Source: an uncultured Gammaproteobacteria bacterium (GTDB lineage Bacteria; Pseudomonadota; Gammaproteobacteria; JAADHQ01). From it: a stretch of DNA of 64,000 bases. The DNA is taken from NCBI GenBank assembly GCA_947258655.1, contig CAMYJD010000005.1:62001-126000 (forward strand). Direction: 5' to 3'. This document shows positions 1 through 10,575 of the stretch, piece after piece; the stretch's first letter is position 1; each line of letters starts with the position of its first letter. Below the pieces are notes generated by a model. That model was given only the letters and a program-made list of their open reading frames with translations, ran no database searches and was not told the DNA's origin. The translations under genes and the position numbers were made by a program.

Positions 1-350
1 AGGTTAGATACTCCCGCTTATAAAAAACATGAGCGCCCATACAAATGACTGATTGGCGTAGTTAATATTTACCCTCTAATAGGCATCTGTACTATAACTG
101 CTTGATGCTGATCAAGTCTCCAATTTCGTTATCTTGCATATATTTGCATACAAAAGACCACGGACATTAACCTGGGGAAAATCCCGAAATGCAACATTCG
201 CTGCTAATGGCTCTGCACGTCTCGTCCTTCCGTGTAACATCGGCAATGTTGTTGTGCGCTCACTCCGGCGCCACCCATGAATAAAATTGCAATGAATGCT
301 ACGCGCGGGCATTATAAATGAAACATCATTTCGGATTCACAGGAGTTAGT
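1..350. other. gene-free left edge
   Basis: No convincing gene is visible here. One open frame on the minus strand (112-312) has no recognisable domain and a composition rich in Arg and Thr typical of a chance frame. The stretch is AT-rich in its first 110 bases and must contain the promoter of the MscS gene that follows, but I cannot point to a clear -35/-10 pair. Confidence 0.5.
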
Positions 351-1169
351 ATGGAAAATATTGATATCAGCAATATCATCGATACCTATGTCCTTCCCTG
401 GGGTATCAATACCGCACTGGCCATTACGATAATCTTTATCGGTTTGTTCGTCGTCAAACTAATTACCAGGCTTGTCACAAGGCTGCTGAACAAAACCGAT
501 ATGGATGCCATCCTGGTCAATTTTATCACTTCGATCCTGCGTACACTTTTGCTGCTGTTTGTCGTTATTGCGGCGATGGACCAGCTTGGCGTCAACACGA
601 CTTCACTGGTGGCCTTGATTGGTGCCGCGGGTCTCGCCATTGGCCTGGCCTTGCAGGGGTCCTTACAGAATTTTGCCTCGGGCGTCATGCTGATCATATT
701 CAGGCCTTTCGATGCCGGCGACTTTATCGAGGCGGCAGAAATATCGGGCGTGGTTGAAAGGATCAGCATCTTCAGTACCACACTCAGAACCGGGGACAAT
801 CGCGAAGTCATCGTTCCGAACGGCTCGATTTACAGTGGCGTGATCACGAATTATTCGGCGCGCGAGACCCGTCGTATTGATATGGTGATCGGTATCGGTT
901 ATGAAAGCGATATCAGGCTAGCACGCGATACCCTGCGTTCAATCATCGATGCCGATGAACGCATCCTCGATGATCCGGAAACATTGATTGCCGTTTCCGA
1001 ATTGGCCGACAACAGTGTAAATTTCGTCGTCAGACCATGGGTCAAGGCATCTGACTACTGGCCCGTAAAGTTCGATCTGAACGAAAATATCAAGCTCGCA
1101 TTTGATGACAAAGGCATTTCCATCCCGTATCCACAGATGGAAATTCATGTACAAAAATTGGCCTCGTAG
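351..1169 (+). CDS. MscS-family mechanosensitive ion channel
   Basis: Small-conductance mechanosensitive channel of the inner membrane, which releases solutes on hypo-osmotic shock. At 272 aa it has the minimal E. coli MscS size. The N-terminal half has three hydrophobic segments. The pore helix is seen as the Gly/Ala-rich stretch GAAGLAIGLALQGSLQNFAS, followed by the beta domain (RPFDAGDFIE, VPNGSIYSGVITNYS). I chose the start at 351 because AGGAG lies at 341-345 with ideal spacing. An in-frame ATG at 318 would add 11 residues without a ribosome site. It stands alone, with about 160 bp to the next gene. Confidence 0.9.
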   Translation: MENIDISNIIDTYVLPWGINTALAITIIFIGLFVVKLITRLVTRLLNKTDMDAILVNFITSILRTLLLLFVVIAAMDQLGVNTTSLVALIGAAGLAIGLALQGSLQNFASGVMLIIFRPFDAGDFIEAAEISGVVERISIFSTTLRTGDNREVIVPNGSIYSGVITNYSARETRRIDMVIGIGYESDIRLARDTLRSIIDADERILDDPETLIAVSELADNSVNFVVRPWVKASDYWPVKFDLNENIKLAFDDKGISIPYPQMEIHVQKLAS

Positions 1170-1330
1170 GCACTGCGGCAACTGGTCTGCCCTGTTGCCA
1201 TCAAGTCTTGCCAACCACCTGAAATATCAGGAAATAGCGTATTACATCAGGACAGATAAAATGTTAGACTGCATATATTATTTCAGAATAAAGGTCCGGA
1301 ATATTCCGGCATTTCAGGTAATCAATCCAT

Positions 1331-2629
1331 ATGATGAAAATTCTTCTATGCCTGGCACTCGTCTTCGTTTCCGGCAATATTTCCGCAAAAACGTTCAAAA
1401 GTGAACTTAATATTAGTATTGATCTGGATAATGACTGGCTTGCACTGGGCAAGCAGCAGGTCAACAAAAAAAACAAACAGGCCAGCCTTGATGCATTGAA
1501 AAAAATCAATGTCAGCGATAAAAAGGCCAACGCTATCATTGGCCGTATCAACACTGCCAATGTCGAATACATATTCGACAGGAAAGGTGCAGATGCCGAG
1601 TTCAATAACAATATCAGCCTACAACGTGGCGCAGGCACTACTGCACGCACATCGGAACAGGCCGAGGCTTCGTGCAAGACCCTGCAACCGGAACTGCAGA
1701 AATTATATAAAGAAAAGATCAGCATTACCCAATGCGGCATAATCACTATCGACGGTTACTCCTTCATGTCGTATGAATACAAGGATGCCATCCCCGGTGT
1801 CACGACGATCCAGCACGAGTTTCAGATCACGCCTAACCTGACATTTATCACAATTGGCGGCAGCAAGCAGGATGCAGTGACACGCATACGTGATACGCAG
1901 AAGAAAATAGCCCGCGCTATTATCAAATACATCAAATCATCACCGGACTTTTTCAAGGTTTCCGACAAAGTCGCCAAGGCAATAGAGCAGGAAAAGTATG
2001 ACACGGCCTTTAAGCAGCTAAAAATACTGGTCAAGGCAGGCGATCCGGAAGGCCTGTTTCATATGGCTGTATATTACGAGCATGGCAAGATTGTAAAGGA
2101 AGACCAGAAAAAGGCCTTTAAGCTATACAACCAGGCTGCCAGCCTGGGACACAGACATGCCATTACCAAGCTGGGCGAGTACTATATAAAAGGCATTGCG
2201 ACCAAAAAAGACCCGCAAATGGCAGCAAGGATGTTCTTCCAGGCCGGCATGATGGGCGACCCGGTTGCACAGAATTCTTTTGCAACCATGCTCTTCAATG
2301 GCGAAGGCGTGGAGAAAAAAGAACCGGAAAAAGCCCTGCAATGGTTCGCGGAAGCTGCCAAACAAGGTTATCCGCCCGCTGCGCAAAATCTGATAAAGAT
2401 TTACGAAGCGGAAATAAAAAACAAAAACACCAAGGCCAATCATCCACTGGCCCTGATTTACCTGCAAGGCGCGGGCGTCAAACAGGACACTGACAAGGCA
2501 TTGAAGCTACTGGAAAAGGCGGCCTTTGATGGTGTCGAGGAATCACGTCGGGCACTGTATGAAATATACTCGAAGGGGCTATTCGGCGTAGCTAAAAATG
2601 AAGAAAAGGCCAACGCCTGGAAGCAATAA
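1331..2629 (+). CDS. Sel1-repeat (SLR/TPR-like) secreted protein
   Basis: A 432-aa protein with a signal peptide (about 20 residues, ending near GNISA). An N-terminal region of roughly 200 residues is not recognised. The C-terminal half consists of Sel1-like repeats, seen as recurring A-x2-G-x2-A and YY-x-G-x-G patterns (for example YNQAASLGHRHAITKLGEYY, LFNGEGVEKKEPEKALQWF). Such repeats are alpha-helical scaffolds for protein contacts, so a periplasmic adaptor role is inferred. The end overlaps or directly abuts hemH, which suggests co-transcription. Its function is unknown. Confidence 0.75.
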   Translation: MMKILLCLALVFVSGNISAKTFKSELNISIDLDNDWLALGKQQVNKKNKQASLDALKKINVSDKKANAIIGRINTANVEYIFDRKGADAEFNNNISLQRGAGTTARTSEQAEASCKTLQPELQKLYKEKISITQCGIITIDGYSFMSYEYKDAIPGVTTIQHEFQITPNLTFITIGGSKQDAVTRIRDTQKKIARAIIKYIKSSPDFFKVSDKVAKAIEQEKYDTAFKQLKILVKAGDPEGLFHMAVYYEHGKIVKEDQKKAFKLYNQAASLGHRHAITKLGEYYIKGIATKKDPQMAARMFFQAGMMGDPVAQNSFATMLFNGEGVEKKEPEKALQWFAEAAKQGYPPAAQNLIKIYEAEIKNKNTKANHPLALIYLQGAGVKQDTDKALKLLEKAAFDGVEESRRALYEIYSKGLFGVAKNEEKANAWKQ

Positions 2630-2636
2630 GCTAAAT

Positions 2637-3626
2637 ATGACTGCAGCAAGGCCCAACAACCGCCGCACAGGGGTACTGGTAAGCAATCTCGGTACGCCTG
2701 ATGCACCTACACCGGCCGCATTACGTAGATACCTGGCCGAGTTTTTATCGGATACACGCGTTATTGAAAAACCGCGCTGGCTGTGGAAAATCATCCTGTA
2801 CGGCATTATATTGAATATTCGACCGCGCCGGGCTGCAAAGGCATACCAATCGGTATGGACCGAAAACGGCTCGCCATTGATGCATCATTCCACACAACAG
2901 GCCAACGCCTTGCAACAGGCACTGAACGATAATGATAGTGATATCATCGTTAAACTGGCCATGCGCTATGGTAATCCCTCCATTGCACAGGGGCTGCAGG
3001 AACTGATGGCGGAAGGTGTCGGGCGTATTCTGGTATTGCCACTATACCCGCAATATTCAGCAACCACGACGGCATCAACCTACGATGCTGTATTCAATAC
3101 CGTCAAAAACACCCGAAATGTTCCCGAGATTTACCTGCTCGGCGACTACCATCAGCATGAACAATATATTAATGCCCTTGCTAACAGTATCCGTGAGCAA
3201 TGGGACAGGCATGGACAGTCCGAGAAATTGATGATGTCATTCCATGGACTGCCAAAAAGCTATGTCACAGCAGGCGATCCATACCAGTGCCAATGTCAAC
3301 AAACTGCCGAGCTGCTGGCGCATAAACTGCAACTGGCAGACAATCAATGGCGCTGTACGTTCCAGTCCCGCTTCGGTGTCGAGGAATGGCTGCAGCCATA
3401 TACCGACAAGACACTTGAGGCCTGGGCAAAATCAGGCATCAAAAGCGTGGATGTTGTTTGCCCTGGCTTCTCGGCCGATTGTCTGGAAACAGTTGAAGAA
3501 ATCGGCGTCGAGAATCGTGACCTGTTCATCGGAGCCGGCGGGGAAAGTTTCAATTATATCCCCTGCCTGAATGAGCGCGCCGATCATATCGATTTACTTG
3601 CCCAGATTATCAAATCTGCCCTATAA
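2637..3626 (+). CDS. hemH: ferrochelatase
   Basis: Inserts ferrous iron into protoporphyrin IX, the last step of protoheme synthesis. Family signatures are the N-terminal VSNLGTPDAPT, the catalytic-histidine motif SFHGLPKSY (His near residue 203) and the C-terminal CPGFSADCLETVEEIG containing the catalytic Glu. From the ATG at 2637 it is 329 aa, close to the family norm. An in-frame ATG at 2598 inside the preceding gene would add 13 residues (KKRPTPGSNKLN) that look non-native. Ribosome sites are weak at both, so the start is not settled. Aerobic hemF of the same pathway lies 53 kb away in the window. Confidence 0.93.
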   Translation: MTAARPNNRRTGVLVSNLGTPDAPTPAALRRYLAEFLSDTRVIEKPRWLWKIILYGIILNIRPRRAAKAYQSVWTENGSPLMHHSTQQANALQQALNDNDSDIIVKLAMRYGNPSIAQGLQELMAEGVGRILVLPLYPQYSATTTASTYDAVFNTVKNTRNVPEIYLLGDYHQHEQYINALANSIREQWDRHGQSEKLMMSFHGLPKSYVTAGDPYQCQCQQTAELLAHKLQLADNQWRCTFQSRFGVEEWLQPYTDKTLEAWAKSGIKSVDVVCPGFSADCLETVEEIGVENRDLFIGAGGESFNYIPCLNERADHIDLLAQIIKSAL

Positions 3627-3645
3627 ACTGCAGGTGAGTGAAATA

Positions 3646-4092
3646 CTATTTTTCAAAAGACTGCGGATAAGGGTTTTCGCTATTGAACATGACTCGGATA
3701 AAACCGTGTGCGGTTGCGTTGTGACAGCTGTTACAACTCTCGATTAGTTTGTTATAGGCCTTCCATTGCGCAGCCGAGTCGCCGTGCTTGACCTGCTTTT
3801 CCAGGTGTTCGAATTCAGGCACCAACATGTCTTCTATCAGCTTCCCTATCGCATAGGACTTGTACTGCCCGAACTCCTCCAGCTCCTCGATCATCTCTTC
3901 GAGCTCATGCACATAAAAACCCGTCAATCTTGCGTTATCCGCCTTTAAGGCCAGGCCTGTCTTATGCACGAAGTACTGCAACTTGCTCATTTTTTCCACC
4001 AGGCCTGCTTCACCGCTCGCATATGACCAAGTGGACAGCAGCGGCAGTAAGATTGCTATGAACAGGGTCGTTGCTGTTTTGCAATAAGACAT
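3646..4092 (-). CDS. c'-like monoheme cytochrome (periplasmic)
   Basis: A 148-aa exported protein: a signal peptide of about 25 residues (ending WSYA), a mostly helical acidic middle (ELEEMIEELEEFGQ) and a single C-terminal heme site CNSCH at residues 120-124. Placing CxxCH near the C-terminus of a four-helix protein is the hallmark of class II (c'-type) cytochromes. The proximal ligand would be the motif His. The substrate or partner is unknown. AAGGAAAT precedes the ATG. It lies 20 bp downstream of gltD on the same strand and converges with hemH, with only 19 bp between. Confidence 0.8.
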   Translation of the reverse strand: MSYCKTATTLFIAILLPLLSTWSYASGEAGLVEKMSKLQYFVHKTGLALKADNARLTGFYVHELEEMIEELEEFGQYKSYAIGKLIEDMLVPEFEHLEKQVKHGDSAAQWKAYNKLIESCNSCHNATAHGFIRVMFNSENPYPQSFEK

Positions 4093-4112
4093 ATATTAAT
4101 TTCCTTATCTGT

Positions 4113-5579
4113 TTATGGTAATACTGACTCGCCCATCAAATAGGCATCGATCTCTCTGGCAGCTTCACGTCCTTCATTTATACCCCAGACGACGAGTGAC
4201 TGGCCACGGCGGCAGTCACCTGCTGCATATACGCCTTCTATGCTGGTTGCATAGCGCCCATATTCTGCACTGTAGTTTGAACGCCGATCGTATTCGATCC
4301 CCAGGGCATCACTGATGTAGTGCTCGGGCCCAACAAAGCCCATCGCCAGTAATATCAGATCGGCCTGCCACTGCTTCTCGGAACCAACGATCTCTTCCAT
4401 TTTCCACTGATCGGTTTCCTCATCACGTACCCAGTTTACATCGACAGTGGTCACGGACTTGACGTTGCCATGCTCGTCTCCCTGAAAACCCTTGCTCAGA
4501 ATGCAATAAGTACGTGGATCTTCACCCTGTCGCGCTGCTGCTTCTTCATGGCCGTAATCAACACGGAAGATATGAGGCCATGCCGGCCACGGATTTTCAT
4601 CTGCTCGTCCCTCCGGCGGTCGCGGCATCAATTCGAAATTGACAACAGACTTGCAACCGTGCCGCAACGCCGTGCCGATACAATCCGTACCGGTATCGCC
4701 ACCACCGATGACAACCACGTGCTTGTCCCTGGCACTGATGTAGTTACCATCCTGCAAGTCTGAATCGAGCAGACTGCGTGTATTTGCGGTCAGGTATTCC
4801 ATCGCAAAATGTACGCCGCCAAGGTCACGGCCATCAACCTGCAAGTCCCGCGGCGTTGTCGCACCGGTCGCCAGTAGCAAGGCATCATATTTCTTCAATA
4901 ATTGCTCAACCTCGACATCCTTGCCGACATCGGCATTGGTAATAAACTCTATGCCTTCATCGCGCATCAACTGTATACGACGATCAATAACTCCTTTATC
5001 GAGCTTCATGTTCGGGATTCCGTACATCAGCAGACCGCCAACCCTGTCGGCGCGTTCATAAACGCTAACCGTATGACCGGCCTTACTCAATTGTGATGCT
5101 GCAGCCAGCCCGGCCGGGCCCGAGCCGACGATGGCAACCTTTTTACCTGTCTTTGACTCTGGCGAATGTACGTCAACCCAACCTTCATCGAAGGCCCGAT
5201 CTATAATCGCACACTCGATATTCTTTATCGTAACTGCCGGCTCGATAATACCCAACACACAGGAGCCTTCACAGGGAGCAGGGCAGACTCGCCCGGTAAA
5301 CTCGGGGAAATTATTGGTTTTATGCAGTCGATCTACTGCATCCTTCCAGCGACCTTGATAGACCAGGTCATTCCATTCCGGAATCAGGTTATCTACCGGA
5401 CAACCAGTTGCTGACTGGCAAAAAGGAACACCACAATCCATACAGCGTGCGCCCTGTGTTTGCAGGTGCATATCATCGTGGTGTGTATAAATTTCACCGT
5501 AATCCGATAGTCGCTCGTTTACATCGCGATAGGGTTCGGTCTTGCGTTCAAACTCTTTAAATCCTGTTGGCTTACCCAT
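4113..5579 (-). CDS. gltD: glutamate synthase, small (beta) subunit
   Basis: Supplies electrons from NADPH to the GltB subunit for making glutamate from glutamine and 2-oxoglutarate. The 488-aa chain has the N-terminal Fe-S cysteine clusters ([33 protein letters not shown]), an FAD Rossmann motif [15 protein letters not shown] near residue 150 and an NADPH motif [12 protein letters not shown] near residue 290. The C-terminal FAD segment is [20 protein letters not shown]. It lies 73 bp downstream of gltB, so the pair forms an operon in the order gltB-gltD. Confidence 0.97.
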   Translation of the reverse strand: MGKPTGFKEFERKTEPYRDVNERLSDYGEIYTHHDDMHLQTQGARCMDCGVPFCQSATGCPVDNLIPEWNDLVYQGRWKDAVDRLHKTNNFPEFTGRVCPAPCEGSCVLGIIEPAVTIKNIECAIIDRAFDEGWVDVHSPESKTGKKVAIVGSGPAGLAAASQLSKAGHTVSVYERADRVGGLLMYGIPNMKLDKGVIDRRIQLMRDEGIEFITNADVGKDVEVEQLLKKYDALLLATGATTPRDLQVDGRDLGGVHFAMEYLTANTRSLLDSDLQDGNYISARDKHVVVIGGGDTGTDCIGTALRHGCKSVVNFELMPRPPEGRADENPWPAWPHIFRVDYGHEEAAARQGEDPRTYCILSKGFQGDEHGNVKSVTTVDVNWVRDEETDQWKMEEIVGSEKQWQADLILLAMGFVGPEHYISDALGIEYDRRSNYSAEYGRYATSIEGVYAAGDCRRGQSLVVWGINEGREAAREIDAYLMGESVLP

Positions 5580-5652
5580 GCTTTATCTTCTTTATCTGTA
5601 TATCTTGATGTACTTGCGGTCTATCCCGGCAGCGGGCCAGCAAGCCGTTGTC

Positions 5653-8600
5653 TCATGCCGCCGCGGCCTTCTTCTTTTGCTCTTCCAGCACCCGCTTGTA
5701 ATCAGTAGGCATGACCTTTACGAATTGACTCAGGGTACCGTCCCAGTCCTCCAGCAGGCGCTGTGCGATTTCGGAACCGGTATACTGTTGATGCCTTTCG
5801 ATCAGATCTCTGAGCTCTGCAATATCTTCCTTATCTGTCACCGTCTCGAGCTCGACCATACCTGGATTACAGCGTGTGGCCAGGTCGCCCTTATGATCCC
5901 ATACATAGGCTATACCGCCGCTCATGCCGGCGGCAAAATTACGCCCGGTAGCACCAAGGATGACCGCACGGCCTCCTGTCATATACTCGCAACCGTGATC
6001 ACCAATACCCTCGACGACAGCAGTCGCGCCACTGTTACGCACACAGAAGCGCTCGGCTGCCATGCCGCGGATAAACACTTCGCCACTGGTCGCGCCATAC
6101 AAACAGACATTACCGACGATAATATTTTCCTCGGCAACAAAAGTGCTGTTCCTGGGCGGATAGACGATAACGCGTCCGCCACTCAGACCTTTACCGACAT
6201 AGTCATTGGCATCACCCTCCACTTCAAGGGTAACGCCCTTGGCCAGGAAGGCACCCAGAGACTGGCCTGCACTACCGTTAAGTTTTGCATGGACCGTGTT
6301 ATCAGGTAACAGTTTTTCTCCGTGGTGTTTGGCAATTTCATGTGACAACATTGTGCCGACTACACGATTAATATTAATAATCGGCAACTCAATTGTGACC
6401 TTTTGACCATCCTGAATAGCAGGTTGCGCCAGTTCGATCAATTGATTATCCAGCGCCTGTTCCAGCCCATGATCCTGCTTGATGGTCTGATGGACCTGGA
6501 CATTGGCGTGCGGTTTTTCGGCCGGCGTCAGGATAGCCTGTAAATCGATACCATCCTTCTTCCAGTGGTCGATGGCCTTGTCCATCTCCAGGCAATCGAC
6601 ACGGCCGATCATTTCATTGACAGTACGGAAACCCATTTCGGCCATGATCTGGCGCAGTTCTTCGGCAACCATAAACAGGTAATTTACCACGTACTCCGGT
6701 TTACCACTGAATTTTTTGCGTAGCTCACTGTCCTGTGTGGCAATCCCGACCGGGCAGGTATTCAGGTGGCATTTGCGCATCATGATACAACCGAGGGTAA
6801 TCAGAGGCGCGGTGGAGAAGCCGAACTCTTCGGCACCCAGCATGGCCGCGATCGCAACATCGCGCCCGGTTTTCATCTGCCCGTCTGTCTGGATTACGAC
6901 GCGCGAACGCAAATCGTTCATGACCAGGGTTTGATGAGTCTCGGCCACGCCGAGTTCCCATGGTAGGCCAGCGTGCTTGATCGATGTAATCGGCGACGCA
7001 CCGGTGCCGCCATCATGGCCGGCAATCACGATGTGATCGGCGTGTGCCTTGGTCACGCCTGATGCAATCGTGCCGACACCCGCTTCGGACACCAGCTTGA
7101 CACTGATCCGCGCCTCGGGATTGGCATTTTTCAGGTCATGGATCAGCTGCGCCAGATCCTCAATAGAATAGATATCATGATGTGGCGGTGGGCTAATCAG
7201 ACCAACACCCGGGGTCGAATGACGGATACGGGCGATGTTCTCGTCGACCTTGGTACCCGGTAACTCACCGCCCTCACCGGGCTTGGCACCCTGGGATACC
7301 TTGATCTGGATTTCATCGGCATTGGTCAAATACCAGATTGTGACACCGAAACGGCCTGATGCGACTTGCTTGATCGCCGAACGTCTGCTATCTCCGTTTT
7401 CATCTGGTGTATAGCGGGCGGCATCCTCGCCTCCTTCACCGGTGTTGGACTTGCCGCCCATGCGGTTCATTGCAATTGCCAGGGTTTCATGACTTTCCTG
7501 TGAGATCGAGCCAAAACTCATCGCACCCGTCGCAAAGCGTTTGACGATATCCTTTAGCGGTTCGACTTCGCTGATGTCAATGGCGGCACCATTGGCGCCC
7601 TGTTTGAATTGCATCAAGCCGCGCAAGGTACAGTTACGAGTATCTTCCTCATTGGCCATTCTAGCAAAACGCCAGTAGGCATTCTTGTCACCGCTTCTTG
7701 CAGCCAGTTGCAGATTGGCGATACTTTGCGGATTCCACATATGGCGGTCGCCATTGGCACGCCAGTGCATGTCGCCCTGATTGGGCAATGTCGGCTCACG
7801 CACGACCTCGCGCGCAGGATAACCAAGTTCGTGGCGGCGAAGCGCTTCGGTGGCGAGCACGTCAAAACCAACCCCCTTTATGCGGCTCGGTGTATTATGG
7901 AAACAACGCTCGATGACGCCATCTGCCAGGCCAACGGCCTCGAATATCTGCGCACCCTTGTAGGATTGCAAGGTCGATATACCCATTTTCGCCATGACCT
8001 TGAGCATGCCTTTGGCAACCCCCTTTCTGTAGGCGGCCACAATCTTGTCATCGGAATCAAACCTCTCACCCGCCAGCATGCCATCGCGTTGCGCCTGCCA
8101 CAAAGCTTCAAATGCCAGGTACGGATTAATTGCATCAATACCGAAACCGGTCAACAGACAGTGATGGTGCACTTCACGCGCCTCACCGGTTTCCAGCACC
8201 AGACCGATACGGGTTCGGTCATGATTACGCACGAGGTGGTGATGCACGGCCCCACTCGCGAGCAAGGCGCTGACCGGCACACGTTCAGCACTGATATTAC
8301 GGTCTGACAGTACCAGCAGGCTATAACCTTCAGAGATAGCCTGTGACGCCTCGGTACAGATGCGATCGAGCGCAGCAGTCAGGCCAGGGCCATCTTCGGA
8401 TTTATCATAGGTGATATCGATGGTCTGCGTCTTCCAGCCACGGTAATCCATGTGTTTGATCGCGGTCAATTCTTCATTGGTCAGAATCGGGTGTAACAGG
8501 CGTAGCCGGCGTGCATGTTGTTCGGTCGAGTCGAGCAGGTTGGCCTCCGGACCGATATAACACTCCAGTGACATAACCACTTCTTCACGGATCGAATCGA

Positions 8601-10227
8601 TCGCAGGGTTGGTGACCTGGGCAAACAGTTGCTTGAAATAGTCATAGATCATGCGTGACTTGTCAGACAGGCATGCCAAGGTCGCATCATTACCCATCGA
8701 CCCGACCGGGTCACGGAGTTCACGCACGAGCGGCAATAACATGAATTGCATCGTCTCGGTCGTATAGCCAAACGCCTGCATGCGTGGCAACAGGTTGTCA
8801 GGTTCGAAGCCATGCGGCTCATGCTCCGGTTCGATTTGCGACAACAGAATACGCTGGTTGGCAAGCCACTCATGGTATGGCTCACGGGTTGCAAATTCAT
8901 GCTTCAATTCTTCATCCGGTATCATACGTCCCTGTTCAAAATCAATCAGGAACATCTTGCCGGGTTGCAGGCGGCCTTTCAGTTTGACGTTATCAGGTTC
9001 GACAGGAAGGACCCCGACCTCTGAAGCCATGATAACCCTGTCATCATGGGTCAGGTAATAGCGGCTAGGACGCAGGCCATTGCGGTCCAGTGTGGCACCG
9101 ATATATTTACCATCACTGAAAACGATCGACGCCGGCCCGTCCCAGGGTTCCATTAGTGATGACTGGAATTCATAGAAGGCGCGTTTTTCTTCCGACATTG
9201 ACTGGTCGTTTTGCCAGGCTTCGGGGACCATCATCATGACGGCCTCCTGCAGACTACGTCCTCCCATCAGCAGGAATTCCAGCACATTATCAAAACTGCC
9301 TGAATCCGATACAGAGGGCTCGATGACCGGCACAATATTCTTGATGTCGTCACCGAATAAGTCACTCTGCGCAACACCTTCACGTGCACGCATCCAGTTT
9401 GCATTGCCCAAACGCGTATTGATCTCACCGTTATGACTCATGAAGCGCTTCGGTTGCGCACGGTCCCAGGATGGGAAGGTATTGGTGGCAAAGCGTGAAT
9501 GCACCATCGCCATGTGGGCGGTAAAATCCTCGTCTGCCAGATCGGGGTAAAACGGAATCATCTGATCGGGATTGAGCATACCTTTATATATAATGACTTT
9601 TGATGACAGCGAACAATAGTAGAACAGATTGCGCTGACTGATGCCTTCATTTGCACGAATGGAATGCGTGCTGTGTTTGCGCAGGACATATAACTTGCGT
9701 TCAAATTCATCACCCTGCAGTCCATCGGCAGCGGCAATAATGAGTTGTTCCATATGTGGCATTGACTCGCGTGCCGTCGGGCCGATATCGGCCTTGATCG
9801 GGTCTACCGGCAACGGGCGCCAACCGATCAACTGCTGTCCCGAGGCGGTAACCGCATCATTGACGCGCTGCTTGCATTCCTGGCGGTCAGCATCATTAAC
9901 AGGCAGAAAAACGATGCCGGCGGCATATCGCCCCTGCTCCGGCAAATCTACGCCAAGATCTGCACGCACTACCTTACGCAGGAAGGTATCGGGTATGCTG
10001 GTCATGATACCGGCACCATCACCGGTATTGGTTTCACAGCCGCAGGCGCCGCGGTGAACCATACGGCGCAGGATATGATCGGCATCCAGCACAATCTGGT
10101 GACTGGCCTCGCCCTTGATGTGGGCGACAAAACCGACACCGCAATTTTCTGTTTCATTCGCAGGATCGTACAGACCATGCTTGCGTGGTAAACCGTACTG
10201 GCTCAAGACCTTGTTATTTTCACTCAT
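5653..10227 (-). CDS. gltB: glutamate synthase, large (alpha) subunit
   Basis: Large NADPH-GOGAT subunit, 1524 aa from the chosen start. It begins with a 28-residue propeptide followed by the class II glutaminase nucleophile in NCGVGFVAH (Cys29, exposed after processing). It continues through the central and FMN-binding synthase domains (GASPITSIKHAGLPWE) and the 3Fe-4S ligands CIMMRKCHLNTCPVGIATQ. The C-terminal GXGXG helix domain is present (GLSGGRVIVYPP, GEVFIRGMAAERFCVRNSG). The start at 10227 has AGAGG six bases upstream. An upstream in-frame ATG at 10269 would add 14 residues. It is the first gene of gltBD and a main ammonia-assimilation enzyme. Confidence 0.97.
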   Translation of the reverse strand: MSENNKVLSQYGLPRKHGLYDPANETENCGVGFVAHIKGEASHQIVLDADHILRRMVHRGACGCETNTGDGAGIMTSIPDTFLRKVVRADLGVDLPEQGRYAAGIVFLPVNDADRQECKQRVNDAVTASGQQLIGWRPLPVDPIKADIGPTARESMPHMEQLIIAAADGLQGDEFERKLYVLRKHSTHSIRANEGISQRNLFYYCSLSSKVIIYKGMLNPDQMIPFYPDLADEDFTAHMAMVHSRFATNTFPSWDRAQPKRFMSHNGEINTRLGNANWMRAREGVAQSDLFGDDIKNIVPVIEPSVSDSGSFDNVLEFLLMGGRSLQEAVMMMVPEAWQNDQSMSEEKRAFYEFQSSLMEPWDGPASIVFSDGKYIGATLDRNGLRPSRYYLTHDDRVIMASEVGVLPVEPDNVKLKGRLQPGKMFLIDFEQGRMIPDEELKHEFATREPYHEWLANQRILLSQIEPEHEPHGFEPDNLLPRMQAFGYTTETMQFMLLPLVRELRDPVGSMGNDATLACLSDKSRMIYDYFKQLFAQVTNPAIDSIREEVVMSLECYIGPEANLLDSTEQHARRLRLLHPILTNEELTAIKHMDYRGWKTQTIDITYDKSEDGPGLTAALDRICTEASQAISEGYSLLVLSDRNISAERVPVSALLASGAVHHHLVRNHDRTRIGLVLETGEAREVHHHCLLTGFGIDAINPYLAFEALWQAQRDGMLAGERFDSDDKIVAAYRKGVAKGMLKVMAKMGISTLQSYKGAQIFEAVGLADGVIERCFHNTPSRIKGVGFDVLATEALRRHELGYPAREVVREPTLPNQGDMHWRANGDRHMWNPQSIANLQLAARSGDKNAYWRFARMANEEDTRNCTLRGLMQFKQGANGAAIDISEVEPLKDIVKRFATGAMSFGSISQESHETLAIAMNRMGGKSNTGEGGEDAARYTPDENGDSRRSAIKQVASGRFGVTIWYLTNADEIQIKVSQGAKPGEGGELPGTKVDENIARIRHSTPGVGLISPPPHHDIYSIEDLAQLIHDLKNANPEARISVKLVSEAGVGTIASGVTKAHADHIVIAGHDGGTGASPITSIKHAGLPWELGVAETHQTLVMNDLRSRVVIQTDGQMKTGRDVAIAAMLGAEEFGFSTAPLITLGCIMMRKCHLNTCPVGIATQDSELRKKFSGKPEYVVNYLFMVAEELRQIMAEMGFRTVNEMIGRVDCLEMDKAIDHWKKDGIDLQAILTPAEKPHANVQVHQTIKQDHGLEQALDNQLIELAQPAIQDGQKVTIELPIININRVVGTMLSHEIAKHHGEKLLPDNTVHAKLNGSAGQSLGAFLAKGVTLEVEGDANDYVGKGLSGGRVIVYPPRNSTFVAEENIIVGNVCLYGATSGEVFIRGMAAERFCVRNSGATAVVEGIGDHGCEYMTGGRAVILGATGRNFAAGMSGGIAYVWDHKGDLATRCNPGMVELETVTDKEDIAELRDLIERHQQYTGSEIAQRLLEDWDGTLSQFVKVMPTDYKRVLEEQKKKAAAA

Positions 10228-10575
10228 GCTTGCCTCTGGAGATCCGGGAGCACCCCGGAACAATGTCACTTTTTAAACAGGCCGACACAATCCGTTTGCA
10301 TACAGCGGCCGAACATTTTAGCGGAAGCCGAGACTAAAAAAAAGATTGCCCGTTTATTAAAGTTTTCAGAAAGTTAGCATGAATACTAGCCCTGCTCCGA
10401 CACGCCAATTCATATAAAATATATTATAATCAATATGTTGCTATTATCTTTCCGAAGACGTATCTACAGGAGGCACCCGCGGCCTATCGATAACAGGGTC
10501 ATCGCCGAAGGTCTGATAATATATTAACTACTTGTTTTATATAGTTTTTTATGCGGCCTTGGCATGCGATCTACG
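10228..10575. other. intergenic region upstream of gltB
   Basis: 348 bp with no gene. It holds the gltB promoter on the minus strand and the end of the fructosamine-kinase transcript. The central part (10410-10435 and 10515-10555) is very AT-rich. I see no clear terminator, no TGGC-N-TTGC (-24/-12) sigma-54 element and no credible small reading frame. A perfect AGGAGG-like stretch at 10470-10475 is not followed by a start codon. Confidence 0.5.

Noticed and set aside
112-312. 66-aa minus-strand frame at the left edge
   Set aside because: No ribosome site, no signal or domain, and composition like a chance frame.
5542-6309. 255-aa plus-strand frame over the gltB 3' end
   Set aside because: Antisense to gltB and its stop region, with no domain.
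7609-8307. 232-aa plus-strand frame inside gltB
   Set aside because: Antisense shadow of a highly conserved gene, with no recognisable domain.
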